Made by a program: the position numbers and the translations under genes. Shown here in pieces: positions 43,090 through 53,171 of a DNA stretch of 64,000 nucleotides; the first letter of the stretch is position 1; every line of letters starts with the position of its first letter. Under the pieces are notes generated by a model. It did not search any database and was not told where the DNA came from. It saw nothing but the letters and a program-made list of their open reading frames with translations. Location: NCBI GenBank assembly GCA_964503885.1, contig CAZDCD010000011.1, positions 62,001 through 126,000 of the forward strand. The letters are read 5' to 3'. The stretch is from CAZDCD01 sp964503885. Its GTDB lineage: Bacteria > Bacteroidota > Bacteroidia > Bacteroidales > UBA10428.

Positions 43090-44104
43090 ACGGAATGGAA
43101 TAACTGTTTAATACTGTGCTGATGCTCCTGTAAATTATAGAAATCTCGAACGCACCATTGCTGCCCGAAGCTACTTTTAATCCTGAAATGGTAATATCGT
43201 ACCCAAGGCTCAGATCTATCCTCCCGACGGTAATCCCGCCTGTAACCGCAAAGGCATCGGGATTTCCCGAAACACCGTCTCGAAAATAGAGTCCGGCATT
43301 TACGCCCTTCACATTCGAACGCTTTTTAAATACATCCAGACCGAATTCAGATCCGATCAGCAATTCATTAGCCGTTCGCTGATTCATAAGCAGGATAACG
43401 GGCTTGAAATAAAATTCATCTGATACTTTTGTCTTTACACTGCCATGAATGGCATACCGCATCGTAAGCCTTTCCTTGGCATCGAAAAAGGATTCATTCG
43501 GCAAATTCACATGGGCAAGGGATATCCCTGCTTCAGGCTCGAATTTCCTGATAGCTGTCTTCCAGAGCAGTCCAACTACAATATCAAAATAACTGCGCTT
43601 CTCTCCTGTATTGCCATTGGGTTCGAATATAAACGCATCCCGATTGTAATCAACCGGATATGTTATTAATCCCGAACCATAAGAACGGAAGACATACCCG
43701 GTTTGCAGGCCTCCCCGCAGTGTATTTTTTCGGAACTGCTTCTCATAAGCAAGCGACAGGTAGAACTTATTTGCCGACAACCCGATTATCCCCGACTGAT
43801 CATTAATAAAGAAAGCCCCGGCTGAAATGTTCTGGTTAAAAATAAAAAACTGCTTGTCAAAGCTTGCGGCCGCTGTTGTATAAGGCGTGGTTAATGCCCT
43901 CCACTGATCACGGTAGTTTACCGCTACTCTCCAGTCGCCCGAGAAATTTCCGGTATTGGCCGGATTGATAAACAACGGACAGTTGTTGAACTGGGTAAAA
44001 TGGATATCCTGTGACCGGGCATTAAAAGAAATAATTAACAATAATATACTGCCGGCCAGATATCCTCTTTTTAAAATGAAAAATAGCTGAGATTCAGGTT
44101 TCAT
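43076..44104 (-). CDS. PorP/SprF family type IX secretion outer-membrane protein
   Basis: This 342-residue protein has a hydrophobic N-terminus (about residues 12-30) and the PorP/SprF opening QDIHFTQFNNCPLFINPANTG, followed by WRVAVNYRDQWRA. Gly/Tyr-rich barrel strands such as FYLSLAYEKQF and LRGGLQTGYVF follow. The family forms outer-membrane barrels that assist T9SS secretion, often of one adjacent large surface protein, as SprF does for SprB. Here it is divergent from the 1451-residue PKD protein, its probable client. It overlaps the OmpA gene, so the two are co-expressed. Confidence 0.9.
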   Translation of the reverse strand: MKPESQLFFILKRGYLAGSILLLIISFNARSQDIHFTQFNNCPLFINPANTGNFSGDWRVAVNYRDQWRALTTPYTTAAASFDKQFFIFNQNISAGAFFINDQSGIIGLSANKFYLSLAYEKQFRKNTLRGGLQTGYVFRSYGSGLITYPVDYNRDAFIFEPNGNTGEKRSYFDIVVGLLWKTAIRKFEPEAGISLAHVNLPNESFFDAKERLTMRYAIHGSVKTKVSDEFYFKPVILLMNQRTANELLIGSEFGLDVFKKRSNVKGVNAGLYFRDGVSGNPDAFAVTGGITVGRIDLSLGYDITISGLKVASGSNGAFEISIIYRSISTVLNSYSIPCERL

Positions 44105-44251
44105 AAGATTGACCTAAAAAATACCCGTGCAAAATAATGCATCGGTTCGACAATGTAAAACCGAGTTGTTGACAATTTATCATTTAAATTACTTAATTTT
44201 TTTTTATAATTAACTGTAAAGTAATAAATTTAAATAAGTATTACTATCCCC

Positions 44252-47200
44252 ATGAAAAAATACATTTACCCCCTGCAGTTAATAACTTTTTTCTTTTTCC
44301 AATTTTCCAATACAGGCGCCCAGGTTATTGCTGATTTTACGGTGAGTCCCCAGGATGGTTGTTCACCCCTGGTTGCGCATTTCGATGCTTCAGGGTCAAG
44401 CGGACCGGGAACACTCACTTACCTGTGGTACCTGGGACCGCAACAGGGTACTTCCACTCTGCAAAAACCAAATGCAACATACATCACTCCCGGTATTTAT
44501 ACTATTAAACTGGTTGTTACCAATGGCAGCGAGACCGATTCAATTACCAAAAATGTAGTGGCTTACAAAAATCCGGTGGCTAACTTTTCGGGTGAACGGA
44601 AAGGGTGTACGCCGCATGAGGTGCAGTTTACTGATTTATCAATCCCGGGAGACGGCCAGATTATTAGCTGGGACTGGGATTTCAGGACGGGTGAAATTAT
44701 CTCTGAACAGAACCCGGTACATACCTATACATTACCGGGTAAGTTCGATGTATTTCTTGAAGTTACCGATGTGCACGGATGCAAGGGACATCTGGACGTT
44801 CCGCAGTATATTGATGTGGTAACACCTCCTGTGCCTAATTTCACGTTTGCCCCTTCAACGGCGTGCACTGTGCCGGCTGGTTTTCAGTTCACCAATACCA
44901 CTACAGGACAGGGAGTATTATCGTATCAGTGGACCTTCGGTGACAACCAATCTTCTGCAGAAACAAATCCTTCACACACGTATAACTCATTCGATGATTA
45001 TACAGTACGTCTGGTTGTTTCGAACGACTACGGTTGCCCCATGGATACCTCAAAGACGGTATATGTCAGCCAGGTGAATGCCTCGGGCACAATAAGCCAG
45101 GGAGGAACTCCCATTACCAACAACGGCATCATTTGTCCGGGCCGCGTTGATTTTAACAGCACTTCCACTGGTACAGGTTTTGTACGCTGGATATTCGGCG
45201 ATGGTACCTCTTCGGTAAGCAAATCAGGATTTCACAACTATACACAGACCGGCCCCATTATCCTTAAACTGATCGCTTCGCCGAACAACCCCTGTGCCGA
45301 TACAGTAACCTGGAATTTTACCATAGAGAATATTTCGGCCAATTTCACCATGAATACCGATTATTCCTGTACTTCTCCGGCCCTTGTTCAGTTTACCGAT
45401 CAGTCGGTAAATGCCGCAAGCTGGGAATGGACCTTCAGCGACAGCCAGAAGGCTTATACACAAAATACATCACATACGTATACGGTACCTTATGACCCGG
45501 ACCCATATAAGGTCAACGATAACGTATATTTCAGCACTACTCTTGAAGCTACGAGCAGTCACGGGTGTACAAGCGCTGTTTCCAAAACATTCAGGATCAA
45601 AAAGCCCACAGCAGTCATGACTGCCGACAAAACTTCAGGTTGTTTTCCGTTGCAGGTAAGGTTCAGAGACCAGAGCCTTTCCGACGAACCGATAACCACC
45701 CGCCAGTGGATATTCGGTGATACCCAGACCTCCTCCGGGGCAGCAGACTCAGCCATCCATATATATAACAGTCACGATACATTCAATGCACGGCTTGTGA
45801 TCACCAATAATGCCGGGTGCAAAGATACTTCATATATCATTCCCATTCATGCAGGTAAAACGCTATTCCCTGATTTCACCATAAGTTCCAATGATGTATG
45901 TCCCAACCAGCTAATAACGTTCACCAATACCACTCCCGAATCAAATCTCATCCAGGGCTGGCATTACTATGTCAACGGCACACCGGTAAATGCACTACCC
46001 GGGCAGGCAAATCCGGTCTGGAAAGTAAAAGCAGATACCGGGTATATGGATGTCAAACTGCAGGTAAATTATAACGGGTGTATCTCGGAAACTGTGAAGA
46101 CGGATGCCATTCATAACAAAGGGCCTGTATCTGCCTTCAGCTATAATTTCAGCTGCGGGACCCCGCTGCAATATTCCTTTACCAACCAGTCGGTTGGATA
46201 CAGCAGTTATAAGTGGGTATTCGGCACCAACCGGACGAATACAACAACGCTGAATCCAAACTATACCTATTCGGCCGAAGGCGACAGCATTGTCGAGCTG
46301 ATCACCTATGCCGGAGGTTGTTCGGATACTGCCAGAGAGGAACTGCTGATCAGGAATGTACAGGCAATTGCTACAGGCAAATCAGAGGTTTGCGCCCAGG
46401 ATCCTGTATTCTATTCCGGTGATCAGTCTTACACTATTGTGAACTACTGTGAAGAAAAATACCTGTGGTACATCAGTGACAGTACACAACCGTTAAGGAC
46501 AAACAACGATGATATCACTCATACTTTCTCATCACGGGGAAATTTTGATGTGACACTGGTAGTGAATTACGATAACGGCTGCCCCGACACAGCAGATCTA
46601 AGCATAAGGTCATATATGCCATACACAGGATTTGATGCCGACACCCTCTATGGGTGTACACCTTTTATTGTTACCTTCACCGATAATTCAACAGCTGATA
46701 TCAATCCGCTTGAAACCTGGCATTGGGTATATGAACCATCAGCCGATACCACATATACGAGCCAGGCACCCTTTGTAAAGCGCTGGTTCAACAACCCGGG
46801 AGTATATGAAGTCACACTAACGGTGACCGATACAATGGGTTGTGCGGGATTTGATGTGACAACGGTCTCCACGGCAAATCCCGACGCCGAATTTCTTGTA
46901 AGCGATGATAATACCTGCCTTGGTAATGCGGTATTGTTCTATTATACGATCCAGGAGAAGGACAGTGTGATCTGGGATTTCGGGAACGGCGATGTGTCCC
47001 GTGATCTTTCGAGACCGGTTTCCTATACATACCCTGCAGAAGGAGAATATACACCCATGTTTACCATTTACCGGTTCGGCTGTTCAGATACCTTCAGCAT
47101 GAATACCAACCAGATGAAGGTGCAAAAAGCCAGCGCGTATTTTGATGTGTCGGACAGCATCTGGAACTGTTACCCGCGTGAAGATACGCTTACCCATGTT

Positions 47201-48607
47201 AAAGGTGGTCAGGAAATCGTTTCGGGCATCTGGAATTTCGGATACGGCAACAATACCTCTTCATATGCCGAAACCAGGATCTTCACCTACCCGAAACCAG
47301 GGGTATATACCCCTTCACTGAGTATCCGGACTTCATTTGGTTGCCGCGATACCTTCAGCAGAAATATCACCCTTTTCGGTCCCACCGGGTCATTTTCAAT
47401 GTCGCCCGATGCAGCCTGCCGTAACGATGAAATAACTTTTGCACTGATCGATACGAGTGATGTATGGTATTTTGAATGGGACATGGGTGACGGCAATACG
47501 CTTCACGGGAACCCGGTCACGTATTCGTATGCAAATATGGGCGCCGTGTATCCCAAGCTTGTCCTTCAGAGTGATTCGGGAAGCTGCGTGGTGGGACTTG
47601 TAGATACCCTAACCATATATGTCGTACAGTCCGATTTTATAATCCCCGATACCGGCATGTGTGCAACGTATTCCATCAGTTTTGCAAATACTTCACAGGG
47701 CAACGATTTTAACAACTGGAGCTTTTCAAACGGTGTTTTCAGCACCTTCGAAGAACCCATACTGGTATTTACTCCCGGTGATTATACCGGAGAGCTTATT
47801 GTACGGAATACATTCGGGTGTTCGGATACCACCGGAAAACCGTTTACCATATATCCGCTTCCGGTGATCGCGATAAAAGCCGATACCTTTATGTGTGCGG
47901 GTAATGGAGTCACTTTGTGGGCGACAGGAGGCGACAATATCATCTGGATGCCGTCGTCGGGACTGAGTTCGAACACCATATATTCACCTTTTGCCTCGCC
48001 GGATATGTCCACCACCTATACGGCAACTGTAAGCGATGCAATCAGTGGCTGTAAAAGTTCGGATCACCTGTTTTTGCTGGTACAACAGCCACCGGCCCTT
48101 TCGGTTTATCCGCAGGATACAGGGATATACATCGGAGAGATTGTCCCTGTCAGGACCGATTCGCTTGGTGAACTGTTGTATACCTGGTCACCGGATTATA
48201 TGATCAACTGCATCCATTGTGCCGCACCACAGCTTCAGCCTCTGCTGAATACCACATATACTATGGATGTGGCAGATACCAACAATTGCTTTGATGCATC
48301 GTACTATATAGCCGTAGTGGTAACGGAAGCTTACAATGTGGCATTGCCGACTGCCTTCACTCCCATGAGCAGCGATGAGAACAGTGTGGTATATGTCAGG
48401 GGACCCGGTATAAAAAGGCTGATCGAATTCAGGATTTTCAACCGCTGGGGCACCCAGGTATTTTACACCGATGACATACGCCAGGGATGGGACGGGACAT
48501 ATAAGGGTAAGATGCAGAATATCGATACCTATACCTATGTGGTCACTGCCGAGTTCTGGGATGGAAGGATCGTATCGACCAAGGGCACTATAACATTGCT
48601 CAGGTGA
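44252..48607 (+). CDS. Large PKD-repeat surface protein with T9SS type B C-terminal domain
   Basis: This 1451-residue protein has a signal peptide (about 1-24) and around a dozen PKD-type domains. Each has a WxFGDG-like core, for example WTFGDNQSSAETNPSHTY, RWIFGDGTSSVSKSG and WDMGDGNTLHG. The C-terminus is a T9SS type B (gliding-associated) domain (LPTAFTPMSSDENS, then FRIFNRWGTQVFYTDDI and WDGTYKG). The layout of a giant PKD/adhesin gene next to PorP/SprF and an OmpA protein is a recurrent Bacteroidota T9SS cassette. It is probably a SprB-like surface adhesin or filament, though gliding cannot be inferred. Start: the ATG at 44252 gives a clean signal peptide. Confidence 0.9.
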   Translation: MKKYIYPLQLITFFFFQFSNTGAQVIADFTVSPQDGCSPLVAHFDASGSSGPGTLTYLWYLGPQQGTSTLQKPNATYITPGIYTIKLVVTNGSETDSITKNVVAYKNPVANFSGERKGCTPHEVQFTDLSIPGDGQIISWDWDFRTGEIISEQNPVHTYTLPGKFDVFLEVTDVHGCKGHLDVPQYIDVVTPPVPNFTFAPSTACTVPAGFQFTNTTTGQGVLSYQWTFGDNQSSAETNPSHTYNSFDDYTVRLVVSNDYGCPMDTSKTVYVSQVNASGTISQGGTPITNNGIICPGRVDFNSTSTGTGFVRWIFGDGTSSVSKSGFHNYTQTGPIILKLIASPNNPCADTVTWNFTIENISANFTMNTDYSCTSPALVQFTDQSVNAASWEWTFSDSQKAYTQNTSHTYTVPYDPDPYKVNDNVYFSTTLEATSSHGCTSAVSKTFRIKKPTAVMTADKTSGCFPLQVRFRDQSLSDEPITTRQWIFGDTQTSSGAADSAIHIYNSHDTFNARLVITNNAGCKDTSYIIPIHAGKTLFPDFTISSNDVCPNQLITFTNTTPESNLIQGWHYYVNGTPVNALPGQANPVWKVKADTGYMDVKLQVNYNGCISETVKTDAIHNKGPVSAFSYNFSCGTPLQYSFTNQSVGYSSYKWVFGTNRTNTTTLNPNYTYSAEGDSIVELITYAGGCSDTAREELLIRNVQAIATGKSEVCAQDPVFYSGDQSYTIVNYCEEKYLWYISDSTQPLRTNNDDITHTFSSRGNFDVTLVVNYDNGCPDTADLSIRSYMPYTGFDADTLYGCTPFIVTFTDNSTADINPLETWHWVYEPSADTTYTSQAPFVKRWFNNPGVYEVTLTVTDTMGCAGFDVTTVSTANPDAEFLVSDDNTCLGNAVLFYYTIQEKDSVIWDFGNGDVSRDLSRPVSYTYPAEGEYTPMFTIYRFGCSDTFSMNTNQMKVQKASAYFDVSDSIWNCYPREDTLTHVKGGQEIVSGIWNFGYGNNTSSYAETRIFTYPKPGVYTPSLSIRTSFGCRDTFSRNITLFGPTGSFSMSPDAACRNDEITFALIDTSDVWYFEWDMGDGNTLHGNPVTYSYANMGAVYPKLVLQSDSGSCVVGLVDTLTIYVVQSDFIIPDTGMCATYSISFANTSQGNDFNNWSFSNGVFSTFEEPILVFTPGDYTGELIVRNTFGCSDTTGKPFTIYPLPVIAIKADTFMCAGNGVTLWATGGDNIIWMPSSGLSSNTIYSPFASPDMSTTYTATVSDAISGCKSSDHLFLLVQQPPALSVYPQDTGIYIGEIVPVRTDSLGELLYTWSPDYMINCIHCAAPQLQPLLNTTYTMDVADTNNCFDASYYIAVVVTEAYNVALPTAFTPMSSDENSVVYVRGPGIKRLIEFRIFNRWGTQVFYTDDIRQGWDGTYKGKMQNIDTYTYVVTAEFWDGRIVSTKGTITLLR

Positions 48608-48706
48608 CAAAGATTCATCTTCATAATAGATACTTCTTTACAATAACGACAGAAAAAAATTCAGCAGGAAGTATTTCCGTATTTATGCCTAATATTAATC
48701 TTACAA

Positions 48707-49366
48707 TTACGGATTAACTGTACCAAGCGAATCAATAAATCTCTGGAATCCTGCATTATACCTGGCAGCGTCTATAATATCCTTTCTTTTACGCCAATTT
48801 CTTAATATTACTTCATAAGTTCTGATACTTTGTGGAGTATTCTTTCCTTCTGCCGAAATTCCGCGGATATTTCTTCTTGCAAGAATGGTATTAAGTCTAA
48901 AAAGACAATTGTGAATATCTGATCTGTGGCGATTATTATAATAAACCGGAAGCAGCCAGCATTCAATTGTATGGATGCAGACTGCAAAAATTATTTTGCC
49001 ACTATATTTCTGTTTTATCTCGGGTTTTATCAGGGATTCCAATTTTTCCCGGATATTATCATACAACTCTTCGGTGGGTTTGATCCGCCCATTATTTGAA
49101 TGGTTTACGCTAAAAGGTGCGGTTTGCGACTGGTCGGTATCAATCTGAATTACCAGGTAATCATTTTCTACAAAGATATCTTTCAGTTCATCTCTCCCGC
49201 AGTATTTAAGTACCTCATTCCACCCGCCTGTTGCTTCCTGCCTGTCATTAACAATTTTTGGCTGGATCTGGCGGATTTTTGGCTCATACTCTTTAAAATA
49301 TTTTGCAATGATATGTTTTACAATCCTGTGTTCCGATACCCCTTCCGTGATCATTGCAAAGTTCAT
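48707..49366 (-). CDS. TOPRIM-like protein paired with an AAA ATPase
   Basis: This 219-residue protein has TOPRIM-like signatures: an N-terminal Glu in MITEGVSEH (Glu8), a DxD in VIQIDTDQS (Asp76, Asp78), and a later HTIECWLLP block. TOPRIM domains act as Mg-dependent nuclease or primase centres. The shape (short protein, early Glu, DxD, ECWLLP) resembles the DUF4276/RloB/OLD-like nuclease subunits encoded next to AAA ATPases in defence systems. Its start is 13 bp after the ATPase stop codon, so the two form one operon. Assignment to a named system is not possible from sequence reading alone. Confidence 0.65.
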   Translation of the reverse strand: MNFAMITEGVSEHRIVKHIIAKYFKEYEPKIRQIQPKIVNDRQEATGGWNEVLKYCGRDELKDIFVENDYLVIQIDTDQSQTAPFSVNHSNNGRIKPTEELYDNIREKLESLIKPEIKQKYSGKIIFAVCIHTIECWLLPVYYNNRHRSDIHNCLFRLNTILARRNIRGISAEGKNTPQSIRTYEVILRNWRKRKDIIDAARYNAGFQRFIDSLGTVNP

Positions 49367-49379
49367 CAGATGCTTTGAT

Positions 49380-50588
49380 TTAAAAATTTTCCGGTAATCC
49401 GCCTATAAAACCGCTTGTCCAAACTTCCGATAATTTCATCCGCCGTTCGGATTTGTATTCTATGCGTTCAGCTTTGGAATAGCCATCATCGTTCCTTCTT
49501 ACCACAAACAACCGTTGGTTATCATCTTTTAGATCCAGCCCGTCGAGAACAGCAGGATTTTGTGTGGTGATGATAACCTGTTTTCCGTATTTTTCTGCCA
49601 GCCCGGAAAGATTTTTTGTAAGCTGCATACATAATTTCGGGTTTAAGGAAACATCGATGTTATCGATTGCAAAAAACTTCGGGGTCGCTTTTGAGATAAA
49701 AAGTGTCGAATAGAATAATAAAAATAAAAAACCTTCATTGGTGCTACGCTGATCAAAATATTGTAGCTCATTATATAAATATTTGTCTTTTATCCGCAGT
49801 GCAAACTCATTCTTCATCAGGTTTTCCGGCAAATCAAAATTTTCATACCAATCCAGGAGAAACATGTTATTCTTAATTGAGTCAAGCGTTTCAGTGTTCT
49901 TTTTATCGAATGCAAGCTCCTTGAGATGCTGAAAAAGCCCTTCCCCCCTTATTCCCAAAGGAAGTAACTGTGCAGTATCTTCAAATTTCCTTAAACTGCT
50001 TTGTTCGGGGGAATAAACAATATAATCAGAAACAGTATTATCTGAAAGAAATCCTTTAAGGATTGCCTGGCTAAGAAGCGAGACAATTTTTTTATAATCC
50101 TTCTTATTTGTATATTGTTTGATATTTTCTGAAATACTATCCGGAAAGATATTGTCTTCGAGCACACTTAATATTTGCTTTACTCTTAGTTCATCATCTT
50201 CCATATAAATGGCATCCAGTATCACTTCTATTTCTTCTGTAATTCTTTTCTTGTTCTTATTAATCCATTTCTTCGGGTTGTTAGTTTCATTCTCTATCTG
50301 ATAAGAATACGCTTGTTCATCGGTTGCAAAATTTAATGTAATTGATTTATTTTCTTTACCATTTGTAAAAGCTGAAAACATAAATTCGGGATTAGTAACG
50401 CGGATACCTCTGCTACCCAGAAATTCATAATCCAACTTATCTGCGCTCGCGGCAGCGCCGAAAGCAATAGCTTCCAGAATATTGGATTTCCCGCAGCCGT
50501 TCTCACCTATCAGTATGTTGAATGTTCCCAGACCCAATGAAACGTCAACAACAGACTTAAAATTTTTTATCTCAACCGATTTAATCAT
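49380..50588 (-). CDS. AAA-family (AAA15/21-like) SMC-type ATPase
   Basis: This 402-residue protein begins MIKSVEIKNFKSVVDVSLGLG and has Walker A GENGCGKS (residues 28-35). Late motifs are KFFAIDNIDVSLNP (Walker B region, about residue 304) and IITTQNPAVLDGLD, as in the OLD/RecF-like overcoming-lysogenisation ATPases. The residue after the Walker B Asp (309) is Asn rather than the usual Glu. I recall the IDN form in related Bacteroidota homologues, so it may be a subfamily trait. It is first in the operon with the TOPRIM protein. Such ATPase-TOPRIM pairs occur in PARIS, OLD and Gabija-like anti-phage systems. Confidence 0.8.
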   Translation of the reverse strand: MIKSVEIKNFKSVVDVSLGLGTFNILIGENGCGKSNILEAIAFGAAASADKLDYEFLGSRGIRVTNPEFMFSAFTNGKENKSITLNFATDEQAYSYQIENETNNPKKWINKNKKRITEEIEVILDAIYMEDDELRVKQILSVLEDNIFPDSISENIKQYTNKKDYKKIVSLLSQAILKGFLSDNTVSDYIVYSPEQSSLRKFEDTAQLLPLGIRGEGLFQHLKELAFDKKNTETLDSIKNNMFLLDWYENFDLPENLMKNEFALRIKDKYLYNELQYFDQRSTNEGFLFLLFYSTLFISKATPKFFAIDNIDVSLNPKLCMQLTKNLSGLAEKYGKQVIITTQNPAVLDGLDLKDDNQRLFVVRRNDDGYSKAERIEYKSERRMKLSEVWTSGFIGGLPENF

Positions 50589-51245
50589 CCATTATTTTTG
50601 TATAAATCTCATTTTGGCAAATTTACAATTGTTTTCCAGATTTATTTGATTTAGTTTTCAGGTTCTGAAATTAAGATAGTCATAAGGCTTTAGATTTTCT
50701 AAATAGCCATCAGCATTTTTCCTGATTAATGCGAATTAAGGATTGAATATATATTCCTGTGCTTTTGCATTTTTCATGCCGCTTTTAAACCCAACGCAAC
50801 CATTCCTCCAAGCACAATGATCTAAGTTTTGAACCTGTTTTCTTCATTGGTGCCGGATTATTTTAAACCCCGATAGTTAGCAAATCGTAATTTGGCCTTT
50901 TTAGCTGACCAAGTGCTGCAACAAAAAGTAAAAATGATGTGGCGGCAGATATCACCATGAATGGTTTTGTATTTTTTTACCAGAAATATTCTTTGAAAGA
51001 ATAGACGTTCCTGTCTTTCAGTCTGTCACGGACTAAAAATACTACATAAATTATTAAATATCAGGTAATTATTTACAAACTTTCGAAAAAAGGTGAAAAA
51101 TGTTATCCGGTCCTTGTCAAAATCAGTGTCGGATACCTGTTGCATCAATATATCCATAATATGATTTCTTGGTGAATTCCCGGTAAGTTTTACTAAGAAA
51201 CTCATATCATTACTTTTATTCCGATCAGGTGTTTGTCAAGCCAGT
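50589..51245. other. 650-bp spacer without supported genes
   Basis: This long spacer precedes the ATPase operon and follows the GH88/105 gene. On the minus strand a short frame ends in LGGMVALGLKAA (near 50775-50820) and looks like the tail of a lost membrane protein. A 17-bp near-palindrome TATTCTTTGAAAGAATA lies at 50987-51003. Many stop codons in all frames and the low density of signals suggest decayed sequence next to an accessory module. Confidence 0.45.
50618..50625 (-). promoter_or_regulatory. -7 element upstream of the ATPase-TOPRIM operon
   Basis: Minus strand TAAATTTG matches TAnnTTTG exactly, 29 bp before the ATPase start codon. No TTTG is found at the expected distance upstream, so the promoter call is tentative. 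Confidence 0.4.
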
Positions 51246-52319
51246 TTATATTCCTGATCGCGCATTTGCCGAATATTTACTATATGCCGCCTCCATGAGG
51301 ATATGAAATGCCTGGCCTTCAGCCGCGGTACCGGGACTGTTGAAATAGGGTGAGCCGCATACCCCCTGAACATATCCGCATTCATCTACTTTTAACAATG
51401 CCGCTTCTCTCATCCTGTCCGCATCACTGATCCGGTTCCTGTCGAGCCAGCCGTCCGCAATACCCCTGTAAATCGTGTAGGCAAGCATTTGTGAGAGATT
51501 GGTTTCCACAAAGGTAGACGGGTCGTCCACCACATCGTGAAACAGGCCGTCAGGCCGGAGGTATTTTAAACATCCGTCAAGCAACTGGTTTGTATCCTCA
51601 ACCAGCTCATTTTTCTCATTCTGCATGGTTTCGGGCAATGCAGCGATAACCCGTGCAAAAGCAGCCGCAGTCCATCCGTTACCCACCCCCCAGAAAGCCT
51701 TCCGCTTAAATACTTTTTTGCCGATATCGTAAATATGGCTGAACAACTTATTTTCCGGATTCCACAGGCATGCCCTGAATCCCCTGATCTGTTTCATGGC
51801 CTCATGGTATTCACCTGCAACAGCCAGAAACGGAGGTGCCATATACATGGCATCGATCCACACCTCGGGTGCATTTTTCACGTGGTGAAGAATGCCGTCG
51901 GTTTTGGGTGCCTTGTTCAGCAGGTAATTGAGCATCTTTTCCCATGCTTCTTTATACTTGTCATCGCCCGTTTTTTTCCAGGCAAAAATAACTGCCTCAC
52001 CGGAAGCGGCCGGATCGGTCACACCATTATCCTGGTAGACTACCGAGAGTTGTCCCTCGTCTGTTTGTCTTAGTACAGCCTCCTTTGCCATCATCAGGGT
52101 CAACTCGTCATCACCTGCTTCAAGAAAAGCCTGTGCTGCCACTCCATGCTCCCAGGAAGCACGTTGTAAAGTGAGCAGCGCAAGTTTGACTCTGGCTGTT
52201 CTGTCGAGTTTTAACAGTGACGGAAAAGCCTCCGGCTTTCCGGAAGTGCAGGAACCAATTGCCAGTGCAGGAATTGCAGTGATAGCCATGGTTGAGCCGA
52301 TGAATTTTCGACGGTACAT
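51246..52319 (-). CDS. Glycoside hydrolase family 88/105 protein (unsaturated glucuronyl/rhamnogalacturonyl hydrolase-like), lipoprotein
   Basis: This 357-residue protein has an N-terminus RRKFIG followed by a hydrophobic stretch and the lipobox AIGSC, suggesting a Tat- or Sec-exported lipoprotein. Motifs RASWEHGVAAQAFLEAG, VWIDAMYMAPPFLAVAG (with the conserved Asp), WGVGNGWTAAAFARVI and SQMLAYTIYRGI fit the (alpha/alpha)6 barrel of GH88/GH105. These enzymes hydrolyse unsaturated uronic acid ends left by polysaccharide lyases. Given the beta-helix proteins and uronate epimerase in the window, a role with uronic acid polymers is plausible, but its substrate is unknown. It has no SusC/D partner here. 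Confidence 0.8.
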   Translation of the reverse strand: MYRRKFIGSTMAITAIPALAIGSCTSGKPEAFPSLLKLDRTARVKLALLTLQRASWEHGVAAQAFLEAGDDELTLMMAKEAVLRQTDEGQLSVVYQDNGVTDPAASGEAVIFAWKKTGDDKYKEAWEKMLNYLLNKAPKTDGILHHVKNAPEVWIDAMYMAPPFLAVAGEYHEAMKQIRGFRACLWNPENKLFSHIYDIGKKVFKRKAFWGVGNGWTAAAFARVIAALPETMQNEKNELVEDTNQLLDGCLKYLRPDGLFHDVVDDPSTFVETNLSQMLAYTIYRGIADGWLDRNRISDADRMREAALLKVDECGYVQGVCGSPYFNSPGTAAEGQAFHILMEAAYSKYSANARSGI

Positions 52320-52372
52320 ATTATCAATGCTTTACTGTTATTATGGATTCTAAAATAACACTATTTCTCCAT

Positions 52373-53089
52373 TCAGGCATGCTTTTGTTTTCTGATCCTC
52401 AAAATGATCAGGATTATCCCCGCTATGATCAGTATTTCACCCAGGGAAAAGAGCATCCAGTTAAAGGATACCGGCGTGTATTGCATACCCAGATCGTATA
52501 ATGGCTTTCTATCGGGCATGTTCCAGAGTTCAGAATAGCTGAAGTGCCGTAAAATAAACGCAGCGTAATCCCATATAAAGGCGACGATCAAAGCCAATGA
52601 GCCTGCAATCAGTAAGATCCATTCAACAGGCACTATTATAATTTTTCCGGTTTTGCTGTAGTATATCAGTATAAGGCCTAAACCGATCATGGTAATTGAT
52701 ACGATCAGCGGTGCGATTACCGGCCCGACCCATGTGGCCGGGATCAGAAAAAGGATATCCCAGGTCATGAACGATCCGGGCCATCCGATCAAGAGTTTCA
52801 GAAAAACATAATAAAAAATATCCCAGATGGCAAAACTGTATATAAACCAGGCAAACCTTTCTGTGAATGTTCTGCCTGCGATATACCCGATCCCCAGCAG
52901 CATAAGCATTGTTGCAACTTCCCTGAATATTTCGGTAATAGCCAGGTGCGGATCGATCGGAGCCATCGGGAACTGAAAACCACCAGGATATATAATGCTC
53001 CTGAGGTAAATGACCACAGCACTTTCGAGGTAACCCATGGCAATGGCAAAAAGCGTGATCCATACCAGTGTTTTCAGTGATTGTTTCAT
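52373..53089 (-). CDS. Multipass membrane protein of unknown function
   Basis: This 238-residue protein is mostly hydrophobic with about seven predicted membrane helices (for example ITLFAIAMGYLESAVVIYL, VATMLMLLGIGYIAG, LILIYYS and EILIIAGIILIILRIR). Trp/Gly/Pro motifs such as WPGSFMTWDILFLIPATWVGPVIAP are distinctive, but I do not recognise the family. It is on the same strand as the GH88/105 gene, with 53 bp between them, and downstream of an outer-membrane-like protein gene. Confidence 0.75.
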   Translation of the reverse strand: MKQSLKTLVWITLFAIAMGYLESAVVIYLRSIIYPGGFQFPMAPIDPHLAITEIFREVATMLMLLGIGYIAGRTFTERFAWFIYSFAIWDIFYYVFLKLLIGWPGSFMTWDILFLIPATWVGPVIAPLIVSITMIGLGLILIYYSKTGKIIIVPVEWILLIAGSLALIVAFIWDYAAFILRHFSYSELWNMPDRKPLYDLGMQYTPVSFNWMLFSLGEILIIAGIILIILRIRKQKHA

Positions 53090-53171
53090 TCCGCCTGTGA
53101 ATGGAATTATGTAATGTAAATATAAACGAAATTAACGGATCCCGGATTGCACAGAAGATGGATCTTTGGTA

